From an uncultured Eudoraea sp. (GTDB lineage: Bacteria > Bacteroidota > Bacteroidia > Flavobacteriales > Flavobacteriaceae), in contig NZ_CANLGX010000004.1 in the NCBI RefSeq assembly GCF_947490415.1, positions 486,512 to 550,511 on the forward strand: a stretch of 64,000 nucleotides of DNA, written 5' to 3'. This document shows positions 1 through 8,094 of the stretch, one piece after another. The notes beneath the pieces were generated by a model that made no database searches, was not told where the DNA came from, and was given only the letters and a program-made list of their open reading frames with translations. The translations under genes and the position numbers were made by a program. How positions within the stretch are numbered: position 1 is the stretch's first letter; each line of letters begins with the position of its first letter.

Positions 1-188
1 GAATTATTGATAACATACCATTCGAAACCGAGGCGCTTCCAACTATAAGTACTTTTCCGGTAAATTATAACCCCGGCTATTACGTCATTGGAATTATCTT
101 TGCACTTGTTTCCACATTTATTGCCGGTTACTTACCCTCCAATAAAGCTAAAAAAATAGATCCCGTGCGCATAATTCGCGGAACTTAA
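1..188 (+). CDS. ABC transporter permease, C-terminal fragment (FtsX/MacB type)
   Basis: Only the last 61 codons are in the window; the reading frame is open to the left edge and ends with TAA. The visible peptide has one hydrophobic helix (around YYVIGIIFALVSTFIAGYLP) followed by the short cytoplasmic tail SNKAKKIDPVRIIRG, which is the usual ending of FtsX-like permeases of the LolCE/MacB group (…A.…DP…L.…). The ATPase gene begins 9 bases downstream on the same strand, so the two very likely form one inner-membrane exporter or lipoprotein-release type transporter. The substrate cannot be told from this fragment. Confidence 0.8.
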   Translation, partial: IIDNIPFETEALPTISTFPVNYNPGYYVIGIIFALVSTFIAGYLPSNKAKKIDPVRIIRGT

Positions 189-197
189 TTCACAATT

Positions 198-878
198 ATG
201 GGAACTGTCCTGGAAACTAAAAATATTAATAAACATTTTAGAAAGCCCGTAGATTTTCATGTCTTAAAAGATATAAGCTTTAATGTGAAAGAAGGAGAGT
301 TTGTATCCATTATGGGCAAGTCCGGTTCCGGTAAATCCACCCTGCTTTATATCCTTTCTACTATGGATACTGACTATGAAGGCGAATTATTTTTAAATGA
401 GGAACTCATCACAGGGAAACACCATAAGGAATTGTCGCAAATAAGGAACAAGCATATCGGGTTTGTATTTCAGTTTCATTATTTGCTATCAGAATTCAGT
501 GTGCTTGAGAATGTGATGCTGCCTGCTAAAAAATTGGCCTCTAAAACCTATGAAGAAATTGAACATGATGCCATGGAAAAATTAAATATGTTGAACATCG
601 GAAATTTGGCAAATAAAAGAGCCTCAAGGGTTTCCGGAGGTGAAAAACAACGTGTGGCTATTGCCAGAGCACTTATCAATAATCCGGATATTTTAATGGG
701 CGATGAGCCCACAGGTAATCTCGACAGTTATAATGCCGAAAATGTCTTCCAGATATTTAAGAGGTTAAAGGAAGAGGAGGGGCTTTCTTTATTGGTTGTT
801 ACACATGATTTAGATTTTGCAAAACGCACAGATCGGATCATAGAAATGGAAGATGGTAAAATTCTTAACCCTATTTGA
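198..878 (+). CDS. ABC transporter ATP-binding protein (LolD/MacB family)
   Basis: This is the cytoplasmic ATPase partner of the permease just upstream. All nucleotide-binding elements are present in 226 residues, the normal size for LolD-type subunits: Walker A GKSGSGKST (residues 40-48), Q-loop Gln92, signature VSGGEKQR (145-152), Walker B ILMGDEP (165-171) and H-loop His203. The spacing between Walker A and signature and the sequence around the Q-loop (FVFQFHYLL) fit the LolD/MacB/FtsE group, which drives lipoprotein extraction or mechanotransmission rather than simple import. ATG start 9 bases after the permease stop. Family assignment is firm; whether it serves lipoproteins, peptides or a drug is not visible. 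Confidence 0.92.
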   Translation: MGTVLETKNINKHFRKPVDFHVLKDISFNVKEGEFVSIMGKSGSGKSTLLYILSTMDTDYEGELFLNEELITGKHHKELSQIRNKHIGFVFQFHYLLSEFSVLENVMLPAKKLASKTYEEIEHDAMEKLNMLNIGNLANKRASRVSGGEKQRVAIARALINNPDILMGDEPTGNLDSYNAENVFQIFKRLKEEEGLSLLVVTHDLDFAKRTDRIIEMEDGKILNPI

Positions 879-895
879 ATTGCAGTATCCCAACT

Positions 896-1729
896 TTAGG
901 GATTAAAGCAAAGTATCGGAATAGTGACTAAGGTCTCCATTTTTTTCACAATATCTTTATTAAAAATAGCAGCAAAGAGACCCTTATTTTCTCTTTCCAA
1001 CATACCTAATATATCTGCATTCTCATCTTTAATATGCATTCTTAATCCCTGTTCAATACTATTAGCCAGTACCATGTGAAAACTTATTTTTTTGTACTGC
1101 ACCTGAACTTCCAATAGTTCTTTAAACCATTCCATTTGTTGCATGGCTGCATATTCTTCCATTGTAGGGATATGAACCACTTCTATTTCGGCTTCGTAAT
1201 ATTCTGCTATCGCAGACAATTTTTTTATTGCAATAATATCAGAAGATTCAAAATCACTGGCATAAACAATTTTATTTAACTTTTTGTAACTATAATGGGG
1301 AGGAATTATTAGTAATGGACACAGTTTCTTATCTATTAATTTATTAGCAATATTCCCGCTTAAGAAACCTCTGGCAGAGTGTTCACTTTTCATTCCTATG
1401 ACTAGCAAATCAATCTTATCTTTATTTATTCGATCAATAATTCCTTTGCTTATTGAAGCATTTTGGGCAACTTCACAAATTAGTTGATTTTTGCTAAGAT
1501 TTTGGTCAAGGTTTTTTATGCAATAGTCTTCCAGCATTTCTTTTTGCTCGATCATTGATAAATTATGTAATTGTTCAGACGACCTAATACTAGATGTTCT
1601 TACGGGTGGAACATCATATATGTGAAATACAATCAGTTTGGCATTTAAAGTATCGCTGAGATTCTTTGCATAATTTAATGTTGAGATCGAATTTTTGGTA
1701 CAATCCGTAGCATAGAGAATAGTGTCCAT
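896..1729 (-). CDS. Universal stress protein, tandem UspA domains
   Basis: A 277-residue cytoplasmic protein with two Usp folds in tandem: the first begins MDTILYATDCTKNS, the second KIVYASDFESSD near residue 153. The first domain keeps part of the nucleotide-binding signature (VIGMKSEHSARGFLSGN, about residues 112-128); the second lacks it, a common division of labour in two-domain Bacteroidota Usps. I start it at ATG 1729; an in-frame GTG lies one codon upstream and would add one residue. It is convergent with the ABC ATPase and divergent from the small hypothetical gene at 1877. Usp proteins respond to starvation, redox or envelope stress; nothing here shows which. Confidence 0.88.
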   Translation of the reverse strand: MDTILYATDCTKNSISTLNYAKNLSDTLNAKLIVFHIYDVPPVRTSSIRSSEQLHNLSMIEQKEMLEDYCIKNLDQNLSKNQLICEVAQNASISKGIIDRINKDKIDLLVIGMKSEHSARGFLSGNIANKLIDKKLCPLLIIPPHYSYKKLNKIVYASDFESSDIIAIKKLSAIAEYYEAEIEVVHIPTMEEYAAMQQMEWFKELLEVQVQYKKISFHMVLANSIEQGLRMHIKDENADILGMLERENKGLFAAIFNKDIVKKMETLVTIPILCFNP

Positions 1730-1876
1730 CACAAATCATTTAAAGATTATGTCAATTTACCTCAATCTGGCTTTGAATAATATGACATTGGTCACAAAAG
1801 CTTCACATGACTTATATCATAAAAAATAGCCTTTAACTGAACTACTTTTAAGATCCAAACTAAAAGTCAATTTATC

Positions 1877-2326
1877 ATGGATAACAACAATAAATCAACT
1901 CAGGAAAATACTTTTGAAGCGGTAAACTGGCAAGAACTTTATATCCTTACCGATCATTGGAAGTCAGATCTGAACTTCTATAAAGATGACCTCAGGTTTT
2001 TACATCATTTGATAGAGAAATATATTATTTGGATTACAAAAGACGACAACCTTAACTTGGTACAAGAAATAAAGAAAAATCTTTTTGAGATTCGGAATGA
2101 AGGTATTGACTTAATGAAGGAGGTAATCTCACACCAGAGCAATTTGGGACTTATGGTAGAAAATCCGGTTCAGAGTTCAAACCCACAATTTGTGAAAGAT
2201 CATGAAGCCCTGGAAGATAAAATTTCAAAATTCGTCAAATCGTTCAGATCCAATCGAAAAGAAGTATTTAAAATTACAGAATACATCATAGACAGCGAGA
2301 AGTTACCAAATATTCTTAAATCCTAA
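1877..2326 (+). CDS. Conserved hypothetical protein, helical
   Basis: A 149-residue soluble protein without signal peptide or membrane segment. It is rich in charged and amphipathic stretches (DLRFLHHLIEKYI, EIKKNLFEIRNEGIDLMKEV, EDKISKFVKSFRSNRKEVFKI), so probably an all-helical bundle. I do not recognise a named domain. It is divergently placed from the universal stress gene with about 150 bases between them, and such small helical proteins often sit next to Usp genes in flavobacteria, which suggests a stress-related role by association only. ATG start; no ribosome-binding site visible, as is normal in this phylum. Confidence 0.65.
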   Translation: MDNNNKSTQENTFEAVNWQELYILTDHWKSDLNFYKDDLRFLHHLIEKYIIWITKDDNLNLVQEIKKNLFEIRNEGIDLMKEVISHQSNLGLMVENPVQSSNPQFVKDHEALEDKISKFVKSFRSNRKEVFKITEYIIDSEKLPNILKS

Positions 2327-2430
2327 TCCAGTACAATAATCTTTAGATATCTTCATAAACAGTTTTGATAATTGTTGATTTCTGATGCACTAAGTAACCG
2401 CGATTAATCTTCCAAATAGAAATACTTCGC

Positions 2431-2438
2431 TATATTTG
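2431..2438 (+). promoter_or_regulatory. Promoter -7 element for tRNA-Leu
   Basis: TATATTTG matches the Bacteroidota housekeeping -7 consensus TAnnTTTG and lies 20 bases before the tRNA 5' end, giving an expected start about 14 bases upstream of the mature tRNA. No clear TTG -33 element is present at the normal spacing. Confidence 0.5.
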
Positions 2439-2458
2439 CACCGCAATTTTAGTATAAT

Positions 2459-2542
2459 GCCCACGTGGTGAAATTGGTATACACGCTACCTTGAGGGGGT
2501 AGTGTTCGAAAGGACGTGCTGGTTCGACTCCAGTCGTGGGCA
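2459..2542 (+). tRNA. tRNA-Leu (anticodon GAG)
   Basis: An 84-base class II tRNA. Acceptor arms GCCCACG and CGTGGGC pair perfectly. The anticodon arm is CTACC-TTGAGGG-GGTAG, with GAG at positions 34-36, reading leucine CUC/CUU. A long variable arm follows, and the T arm is GCTGG-TTCGACT-CCAGT. The discriminator base is A, as leucine tRNAs require. The CCA end is not encoded (the next bases are CAC AAA), so it must be added by tRNA nucleotidyltransferase. A hairpin terminator follows within 5 bases. Confidence 0.96.
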
Positions 2543-2545
2543 CAA

Positions 2546-2580
2546 AAAAACTGCTTCTGTTAAAAAAGGAGCAGTTTTTA
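2546..2580. terminator. Bidirectional intrinsic terminator after tRNA-Leu
   Basis: AAAAACTGCT at 2546-2555 pairs with AGCAGTTTTT at 2570-2579, with A-rich and T-rich flanks on both sides. It sits between the tRNA (+) and the end of the DUF1080 gene (-), so it can stop transcripts from both. Confidence 0.8.
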
Positions 2581-2598
2581 GATTTAAGGTATAAAAAT

Positions 2599-3315
2599 TT
2601 ATAAACGCCTTACCCTTACATTTCTGAACCATACGCCTGCACCGTGGTCCTGAAGAGCTAAATAGCCATCATTGGTTTTGCCGTAATCAGGATATTCATT
2701 CCATTTACCGCTATTGCGTTTTTCTAACCAATCTTGCGAGTTTTTATCAAATTCAACAATTTTCTGACCATTAAGCCAATGTTCAGCCTTGCCCTTATTA
2801 AAAACAATCTTACTTGTATTCCATTCCCCTACTGGTTTCAGGGTTTTGTTTTCATTAGCTACATGCATAGCATAATTGGCGCCGGTCTTTTGCCAGTCTT
2901 CAATGGGTTCTTCAAAACCTACATCATCCAATATCTGGTATTCCGGTCCGGTTTCATAAGGTGAATGATATATGGTATCTTCCACAACATGATAAAAAGC
3001 ACCGCTATTGCCCCCTTTGGATATTTTCCATTCAAAAGCAAATTCAAAATTATCATATGTTTCAGTACTAATGATATCACCTCCAACATCTCCCCCTTCT
3101 CCAAAACATTCTATCACCCCATCTTTAATTGACCAATTTGATGGAAGGGAATCCTGGTTGTAGCCCCTCCAGTCAGACGTTTCCATGAGTTCAATCCATT
3201 CACTGGTTACTATTTGATCTTCTTTTGCGGCAGGTGTTTCTGCTTTCTTCTTCTCTGTGTCCTTGCAGGCTCCAATTAAGAGCACCAAACCAATAATTAT
3301 TATTCGCAGTTTCAT
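2599..3315 (-). CDS. DUF1080 (3-keto-disaccharide hydrolase-type) lipoprotein
   Basis: A 238-residue exported lipoprotein. The start at ATG 3315 gives a clean type II signal MKLRIIIIGLVLLIGAC with lipobox cysteine at residue 17; a longer frame exists upstream but would bury the signal. The rest is a single jelly-roll DUF1080 domain (motifs WSIKDGVIECFGEGGDVGGD, FEWKISKGGNSGAFYHV, NEYPDYGKTNDGYLALQDHG). DUF1080 proteins in Bacteroidetes have been linked to cleavage of 3-keto-glycosides. It follows the Gfo/Idh/MocA oxidoreductase gene by 11 bases on the same strand, which fits a two-step pathway: oxidation of a sugar to its 3-keto form and cleavage of the keto-glycoside. The sugar is unknown. 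Confidence 0.85.
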   Translation of the reverse strand: MKLRIIIIGLVLLIGACKDTEKKKAETPAAKEDQIVTSEWIELMETSDWRGYNQDSLPSNWSIKDGVIECFGEGGDVGGDIISTETYDNFEFAFEWKISKGGNSGAFYHVVEDTIYHSPYETGPEYQILDDVGFEEPIEDWQKTGANYAMHVANENKTLKPVGEWNTSKIVFNKGKAEHWLNGQKIVEFDKNSQDWLEKRNSGKWNEYPDYGKTNDGYLALQDHGAGVWFRNVRVRRL

Positions 3316-3326
3316 AATCTTCAAAT

Positions 3327-4682
3327 TTAAAGTAGTTTCATCCCAACAGGATCCCATTTTATCGCTTTATCTAAAAAATAACTATCGTTACAGGCTAAAG
3401 CGGGTGCCGCCGCGCGATAACCAAATACAGCGTCTTCAGATACAGCTTTACCTCCTCTGATAGCATTGAACCAATTAGAAAAATGATCATAGTGGGCTCC
3501 ATTATATCCTTCCTCTGCTTCAAAAACAATCTCTTCCTGAGGAAGCATCTTTTTCCTTGAACTGGCACTTCCAGTTTGTGACGCCTTGGCCTGTAAAAAT
3601 GGATCGTTGTCAAATTGCTCATTATTCCTCCTTAAAATCACCTTTCTCCATTGGACATCCATAGATCCCTCGCTACCAACAATTCTTAGATAAGTTGTTC
3701 CAGAGGTACCATCAACAAAATTACAACGCAATGAAAGATTAAAAGGAGGGTGTTCTTCAGAATCGGGATAATCGAATACCCCCAGAAGTACGTCCGGAAC
3801 TTCCCTGCCGTCTTTCCAATAGCGCAATCCCCCGGATGAATAAATTTGATTAGGACCTTTTGATTTGGTAATAAAATGAAGGCTGGAAAAAAGATGAACA
3901 AAAAGATCACCTGACATCCCTGTGCCATAATCTTTATAGTTTCTCCATCTGAAAAAACGCGTAGCATCAAAAGGTCGTTTATTGGTATTCATCAAAAAGG
4001 TATCCCAATCTACGGTTTTAGGAGAAGCATCCTTGGGAATATTATATTGCCAGGCGCCTGTTGGGCTCCTCCTTGCCCAAAAACCTTCCGCATAATTAAT
4101 ATCGCCAATTGCTCCCTGAGCCAATAACTCTTTAGCCTTTTCATTTCCGAGTGAAGACATTCCCTGACTACCCACCTGGAATACCATTCCCGTCTCATTC
4201 TGAGCTTTTATAACATCATGCCCCTCGTCTAAAGAATGGACCATAGGCTTTTCACAATAAACATGTTTACCTGCGCGCATGGCGTCTATTGAAATCTGTT
4301 TATGCCAATGATCCGGTGTTCCAATAATAACCGCATCCACATCTTTCCTGGCTAATATTTCCTTGTACTGTTTGGTTGTAAACAAATCTTTACCCCATCT
4401 TTCCCTGGCTCTTTCAAGATGCCCATCATAAAGATCACAAACTGCAACTAGTTTTACACCATCGTGTTTTAAGGCTGTAATTGTATCCTCAGATCCCATA
4501 CCCCCGGCCCCTATAAGAGCAATTTGTATATTACTGTTTGCGCTATATTTTTTTCTGCTCAAATAAGAAATATTCGGGATTGTTCCGGCACCGATGATTG
4601 ATGGTGTGCTGGCCAAAGCCAGAGTTCCGGCTCCGATTCTCTTTAAAAACTGCTTTCTGGTTTGGGTGGTTCTTTTTGACAT
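3327..4682 (-). CDS. Gfo/Idh/MocA family oxidoreductase, exported
   Basis: A 451-residue NAD(P)-dependent sugar or cyclitol dehydrogenase. It has an N-terminal Rossmann fold (ALIGAGGMGSED, about residues 55-66), the catalytic-site EKP motif (CEKPMVHS, Glu144-Pro146) and a C-terminal alpha/beta domain. The N-terminus MSKRTTQTRKQFLKRIGAGTLALA resembles a twin-arginine signal in which the second Arg is Lys (TRKQFLK), followed by an alanine/glycine-rich h-region; flavobacterial homologs commonly carry Tat signals. It is first in an operon with the DUF1080 lipoprotein, so both may work in the periplasm on the same oligosaccharide or glycoside. Substrate not determinable. Confidence 0.88.
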   Translation of the reverse strand: MSKRTTQTRKQFLKRIGAGTLALASTPSIIGAGTIPNISYLSRKKYSANSNIQIALIGAGGMGSEDTITALKHDGVKLVAVCDLYDGHLERARERWGKDLFTTKQYKEILARKDVDAVIIGTPDHWHKQISIDAMRAGKHVYCEKPMVHSLDEGHDVIKAQNETGMVFQVGSQGMSSLGNEKAKELLAQGAIGDINYAEGFWARRSPTGAWQYNIPKDASPKTVDWDTFLMNTNKRPFDATRFFRWRNYKDYGTGMSGDLFVHLFSSLHFITKSKGPNQIYSSGGLRYWKDGREVPDVLLGVFDYPDSEEHPPFNLSLRCNFVDGTSGTTYLRIVGSEGSMDVQWRKVILRRNNEQFDNDPFLQAKASQTGSASSRKKMLPQEEIVFEAEEGYNGAHYDHFSNWFNAIRGGKAVSEDAVFGYRAAAPALACNDSYFLDKAIKWDPVGMKLL

Positions 4683-4804
4683 AGTATTCTATGATTAGCG
4701 AAGCTAAATATATCCATTTATTATAGAATTTTTAAAATTTTCACAGCATAAACTAAAAAAAATGATCCCTTTGCGGATTACTTCAGAAAAAATTAACGAA
4801 ACTA

Positions 4805-4837
4805 TTGAATACTTCCGCTTATAAAATTGTAGATTTG
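4805..4837 (+). promoter_or_regulatory. Promoter of the carotenoid operon
   Basis: TTG at 4805-4807, a 22-base spacer and TAGATTTG at 4830-4837 match the flavobacterial promoter pattern TTG-N17-23-TAnnTTTG. The expected start is near 4844, giving a short leader before ATG 4859. Because the TTG at 4805 belongs to this promoter, it is unlikely to be a translation start. Confidence 0.6.
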
Positions 4838-4858
4838 TTTAAAGATTATTCACAAAAC

Positions 4859-5755
4859 ATGAACAATGTAAAAAAATCTTTTAGTATTCGGGATTTGGAA
4901 AACCTGTCCGGTATAAAAGCACATACTATTCGAATCTGGGAAAAAAGATACGGGCTATTGTCGCCCGAGCGAACCAGTACCAACATCAGGACCTATAGCC
5001 TGGCAAGTCTTCAGAAATTGCTCAATATTACCCTTCTCTATAATAACGGTTATAAAATATCTAAGATTGCAAAACTCCAAGAATCAGATATTCCACTGAT
5101 AGTCAGGGAGATTACGGCCAAAAGCAGCACTAAAAATCATGCGATAAATGCCTTTAAACTATCCATGATTAACTTTGACCTGTCATTATTCCAAAATACC
5201 TATAGTAGCCTACTTGCGGAAAAATCATTTCGAGATATTTTTTGGGAATACTTCATTCCTTTATTAAATGAACTTGGATTATTATGGCAGACAGATACCA
5301 TTAGCCCGGCACATGAGCATTTTATTACTAATTTGATTAAACAGAAGATTTACACGAGTACCGAGAAATTACAGTTGATGGAACCGACTAACGATGAAAA
5401 GGTATTCGTTCTATTTCTGCCTGAAAATGAAATTCATGAAATTGGGCTGCTATTTATTAATTATGAAATTATTCTTCATGGTTACAAAACTATTTATCTG
5501 GGTCAGACTATGCCTTTAGAAAATTTGGTAGACCTGGAAAATTATTATAATAATATCCATTATTTGTCTTACTTTACTGTGGTACCAAACAAGGACAAAT
5601 TAGAGAAATACATTGCTGACTTTACAAAATATTTAAACCAGCATAATTCCAATTTATGGATTTTAGGCAGGCAAATTCAACACATAAATAAAGAAAAACT
5701 TCCGCCACACATTCGTACCTTTGACTCTATTGAACAATTGTCTAAAGCATTATAA
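4859..5755 (+). CDS. MerR-family regulator with cobalamin-binding domain (CarH-like)
   Basis: A 298-residue DNA-binding regulator heading the carotenoid genes. The N-terminal winged helix (SIRDLENLSGIKAHTIRIWEKRYGLLSPER, residues 9-38) is typical MerR. The middle four-helix region carries W143-x9-E153-H154, the Trp/Glu/His trio that caps the adenosyl group in CarH proteins. The C-terminal domain has E191-I-H193-E-I-G196, the ExHxxG signature whose His is the lower cobalt ligand. Residue 144, just after the Trp, is Gln; in Thermus CarH this is the His that binds cobalt after light. The start was set at ATG 4859 because an upstream in-frame TTG lies in the promoter. It probably represses itself and crtIBZ through adenosylcobalamin; light response is uncertain because of Gln144. 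Confidence 0.85.
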   Translation: MNNVKKSFSIRDLENLSGIKAHTIRIWEKRYGLLSPERTSTNIRTYSLASLQKLLNITLLYNNGYKISKIAKLQESDIPLIVREITAKSSTKNHAINAFKLSMINFDLSLFQNTYSSLLAEKSFRDIFWEYFIPLLNELGLLWQTDTISPAHEHFITNLIKQKIYTSTEKLQLMEPTNDEKVFVLFLPENEIHEIGLLFINYEIILHGYKTIYLGQTMPLENLVDLENYYNNIHYLSYFTVVPNKDKLEKYIADFTKYLNQHNSNLWILGRQIQHINKEKLPPHIRTFDSIEQLSKAL

Positions 5756-5776
5756 AACACAAATAGCAGTCAAACC

Positions 5777-7243
5777 ATGAATAGCAACAAACAAAAAGTT
5801 GTAATCATTGGATCGGGGTTTTCATCCCTTTCGGCCTCTTGCTATCTGGCTAAAAAAGGCTTTAATGTTAGTCTTTTTGAAAAGAACGATACAGTGGGTG
5901 GAAGAGCCAGACAACTCATTACTGAAGGGTTTACCTTTGACATAGGTCCTAGTTGGTATTGGATGCCGGATATTTTTGACCGATTCTTTGCAGATTTTGG
6001 CAAACAAACCTCAGACTATTACCAATTGGATAAATTAAGTCCTGCTTATAAAATTTTCTTTGAGGACGATGTTATAACGATCGGGGACTGCATGAATAAA
6101 ATTTGCGAGGAATTTGAACGAATTGAAAAAGGCAGTTCCAAGCATCTTAAAACATTTATTGCCAAGGCTCAAAAAAATTACAATATTGCCATTAATGAAA
6201 TAGTCTATCGTCCCGGGCTTTCACCCTTAGAGCTAATAACGAAGGATACCATAATAAGAGTAGACCAATTCTTTAAAACAATAAGTCAGGAAGTCCGAAA
6301 AAATTTTAAAAACCCGAAACTTATTTCCACACTGGAATTTCCTGTGTTATTTCTTGGAGCAAAGCCCAGTAACACCCCGGCGTTTTATAGTTTTATGAAT
6401 TTTGCAGATTTTGGACTCGGAACCTGGCATCCCAGAGGAGGAATGTACCAGATAATTATTGGAATGAAAACTTTAGCGCTGGAATTAGGGGTTGCAATTC
6501 ACACGGATAGCCCAGTAGAAAAGATCGTTGTACGTGAGGGTAAGGCAACTGGGATATTAGTGAATTCTGAAATAATTGATGCAGATATGGTATTAAGTGG
6601 TGCCGATTATCATCATACAGAAACCCTGTTGGATAGCCCTTATCGGCAATATTCTGAAAAATATTGGCAAAGAAAAACCTTTGCACCTTCCTCTTTACTA
6701 TTTTTTATTGGATTTGATAAAAAATTAAAAAATATTGAACATCATAATCTCTTTTTTGACACAGATTTTAGTGAACATGCCTCTGAGATTTATGACAATC
6801 CTAAATGGCCAACAAGACCATTATTTTATGCAAACTTCCCTTCTGTAACAGATAAAACCATGGCGCCAGATAATAAAGAAACCGGGTTCTTCCTGATTCC
6901 CATAGCCCCAGGCTTAGAGGATACTCAAGAACTTAGGGATCAATATTTTGATATTATATTGAAAAGATTCCAGGAGCGTACAGGGCAGCTTGTTGAAAAT
7001 AATATTATATTTAAAAAGTCTTTTTGTGTGAATGACTTTAAGGAACAGTATAACTCTTATAAAGGAAATGCCTATGGTATGGCAAATACATTATCACAAA
7101 CGGCATTTATGAGACCCGGTTTGAAGAGCAAAAAGGTTAATAATCTATTTTTTACCGGGCAATTAACAGTCCCCGGGCCAGGAGTTCCTCCTTCTTTGAT
7201 TTCGGGAAAATTAGTTTCCGAATTGATGGAGAAAAATAATTAA
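5777..7243 (+). CDS. crtI: Phytoene desaturase
   Basis: A 488-residue FAD-dependent carotenoid desaturase, the usual CrtI length. The N-terminal dinucleotide fold is VVIIGSGFSSLSASCYLAKKG (residues about 8-28) followed by LFEKNDTVGGRA. The C-terminal CrtI signature GQLTVPGPGVPPSLISGK is intact. It introduces double bases into phytoene, giving lycopene or an intermediate, at the inner membrane. It starts 21 bases after the CarH-like gene and is followed after 10 bases by crtB, so one operon. Related amine oxidoreductases such as CrtN/CrtO are less likely because the next gene is phytoene synthase. Confidence 0.93.
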   Translation: MNSNKQKVVIIGSGFSSLSASCYLAKKGFNVSLFEKNDTVGGRARQLITEGFTFDIGPSWYWMPDIFDRFFADFGKQTSDYYQLDKLSPAYKIFFEDDVITIGDCMNKICEEFERIEKGSSKHLKTFIAKAQKNYNIAINEIVYRPGLSPLELITKDTIIRVDQFFKTISQEVRKNFKNPKLISTLEFPVLFLGAKPSNTPAFYSFMNFADFGLGTWHPRGGMYQIIIGMKTLALELGVAIHTDSPVEKIVVREGKATGILVNSEIIDADMVLSGADYHHTETLLDSPYRQYSEKYWQRKTFAPSSLLFFIGFDKKLKNIEHHNLFFDTDFSEHASEIYDNPKWPTRPLFYANFPSVTDKTMAPDNKETGFFLIPIAPGLEDTQELRDQYFDIILKRFQERTGQLVENNIIFKKSFCVNDFKEQYNSYKGNAYGMANTLSQTAFMRPGLKSKKVNNLFFTGQLTVPGPGVPPSLISGKLVSELMEKNN

Positions 7244-7253
7244 TAGTTAGTAG

Positions 7254-8093
7254 ATGAAAGCAATTTTCGATCATATTTCTTTTGAATGCAGCAAAATTGT
7301 AACCCAGTCGTACAGTACATCCTTTTCGCTCGCTACAAAGATGTTATCCTCCTCCATAAGGAGTGACATTTACAACATATATGGTTTTGTTCGATGTGCA
7401 GACGAAATAGTCGATGCTTTTCATGACTATGACAAAGAATCATTGTTTAACAAATTTGAAGGGGATCTTGAGGCAAGCTTAAATGACCAAATAAGCCTGA
7501 ATCCTATATTAAATGCCTTTCAACATACTTACCATAAATACAAAATTCCACATCATTTGGTAATGTCATTTATGAAAAGTATGAGAATGGATCTCAAGAA
7601 AAGCGTTTATAGTACGGAAGCAGAATTTAAAGAATATATTTATGGATCTGCGGACGTTGTAGGCCTAATGTGTCTTCGCGTTTTTGTTAAAGGAGACGAT
7701 GAGCGTTATGAAGCACTAAAGGCTTCTGCCATGGCTTTAGGGTCTGCGTTTCAAAAGGTTAACTTTCTCAGAGACCTTAAGGCAGATTATGAGCATTTAA
7801 ATCGTTCTTATTTTCCAAATACCAACCTCCTGGAATTAGATGAAACGTCTAAACTAAGGATTGTTGAAGAGATCAAAGCAGATTTTAAAATGGGATATGA
7901 CGGAATAGTTGAGCTTCCTAATGAAGCAAAATTTGGTGTTTATACTGCCTATAAATATTATTATAAATTGCTGAACAAGTTACAAAAAACACCGTCTTTG
8001 GAAATTAAAAATGCCAGAATACGGGTTCCTAACTATCAAAAATTCGGACTTCTTGCAAAGTCTTATGTAAATTATAAACTGAACTTATATTAG
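7254..8093 (+). CDS. crtB: Phytoene synthase
   Basis: A 279-residue squalene/phytoene synthase that condenses two geranylgeranyl diphosphates head to head. Both aspartate-rich motifs are present: D50-E-I-V-D54 in RCADEIVDAF and D174-L-K-A-D178 in NFLRDLKADYE. The family N-terminus YSTSFSLATKML is also intact. It lies between crtI and crtZ with 10 and 1 bases separating them, so it is co-transcribed and probably translationally coupled. Its geranylgeranyl diphosphate substrate needs a GGPP synthase, which is not in this window. Confidence 0.95.
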   Translation: MKAIFDHISFECSKIVTQSYSTSFSLATKMLSSSIRSDIYNIYGFVRCADEIVDAFHDYDKESLFNKFEGDLEASLNDQISLNPILNAFQHTYHKYKIPHHLVMSFMKSMRMDLKKSVYSTEAEFKEYIYGSADVVGLMCLRVFVKGDDERYEALKASAMALGSAFQKVNFLRDLKADYEHLNRSYFPNTNLLELDETSKLRIVEEIKADFKMGYDGIVELPNEAKFGVYTAYKYYYKLLNKLQKTPSLEIKNARIRVPNYQKFGLLAKSYVNYKLNLY

Positions 8094-8094
8094 C

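Noticed and set aside
2599..4682. Polysaccharide utilisation locus
   Set aside because: No SusC/SusD pair, glycoside hydrolase family gene or sulfatase is present; the TonB receptor at 34 kb is unlinked and not SusC-like.
4805..4858. TTG start 54 bases upstream of ATG 4859 in the CarH-like gene
   Set aside because: The extra 18 residues have no MerR similarity and the TTG and following TAGATTTG form a promoter, so the region is probably not translated.
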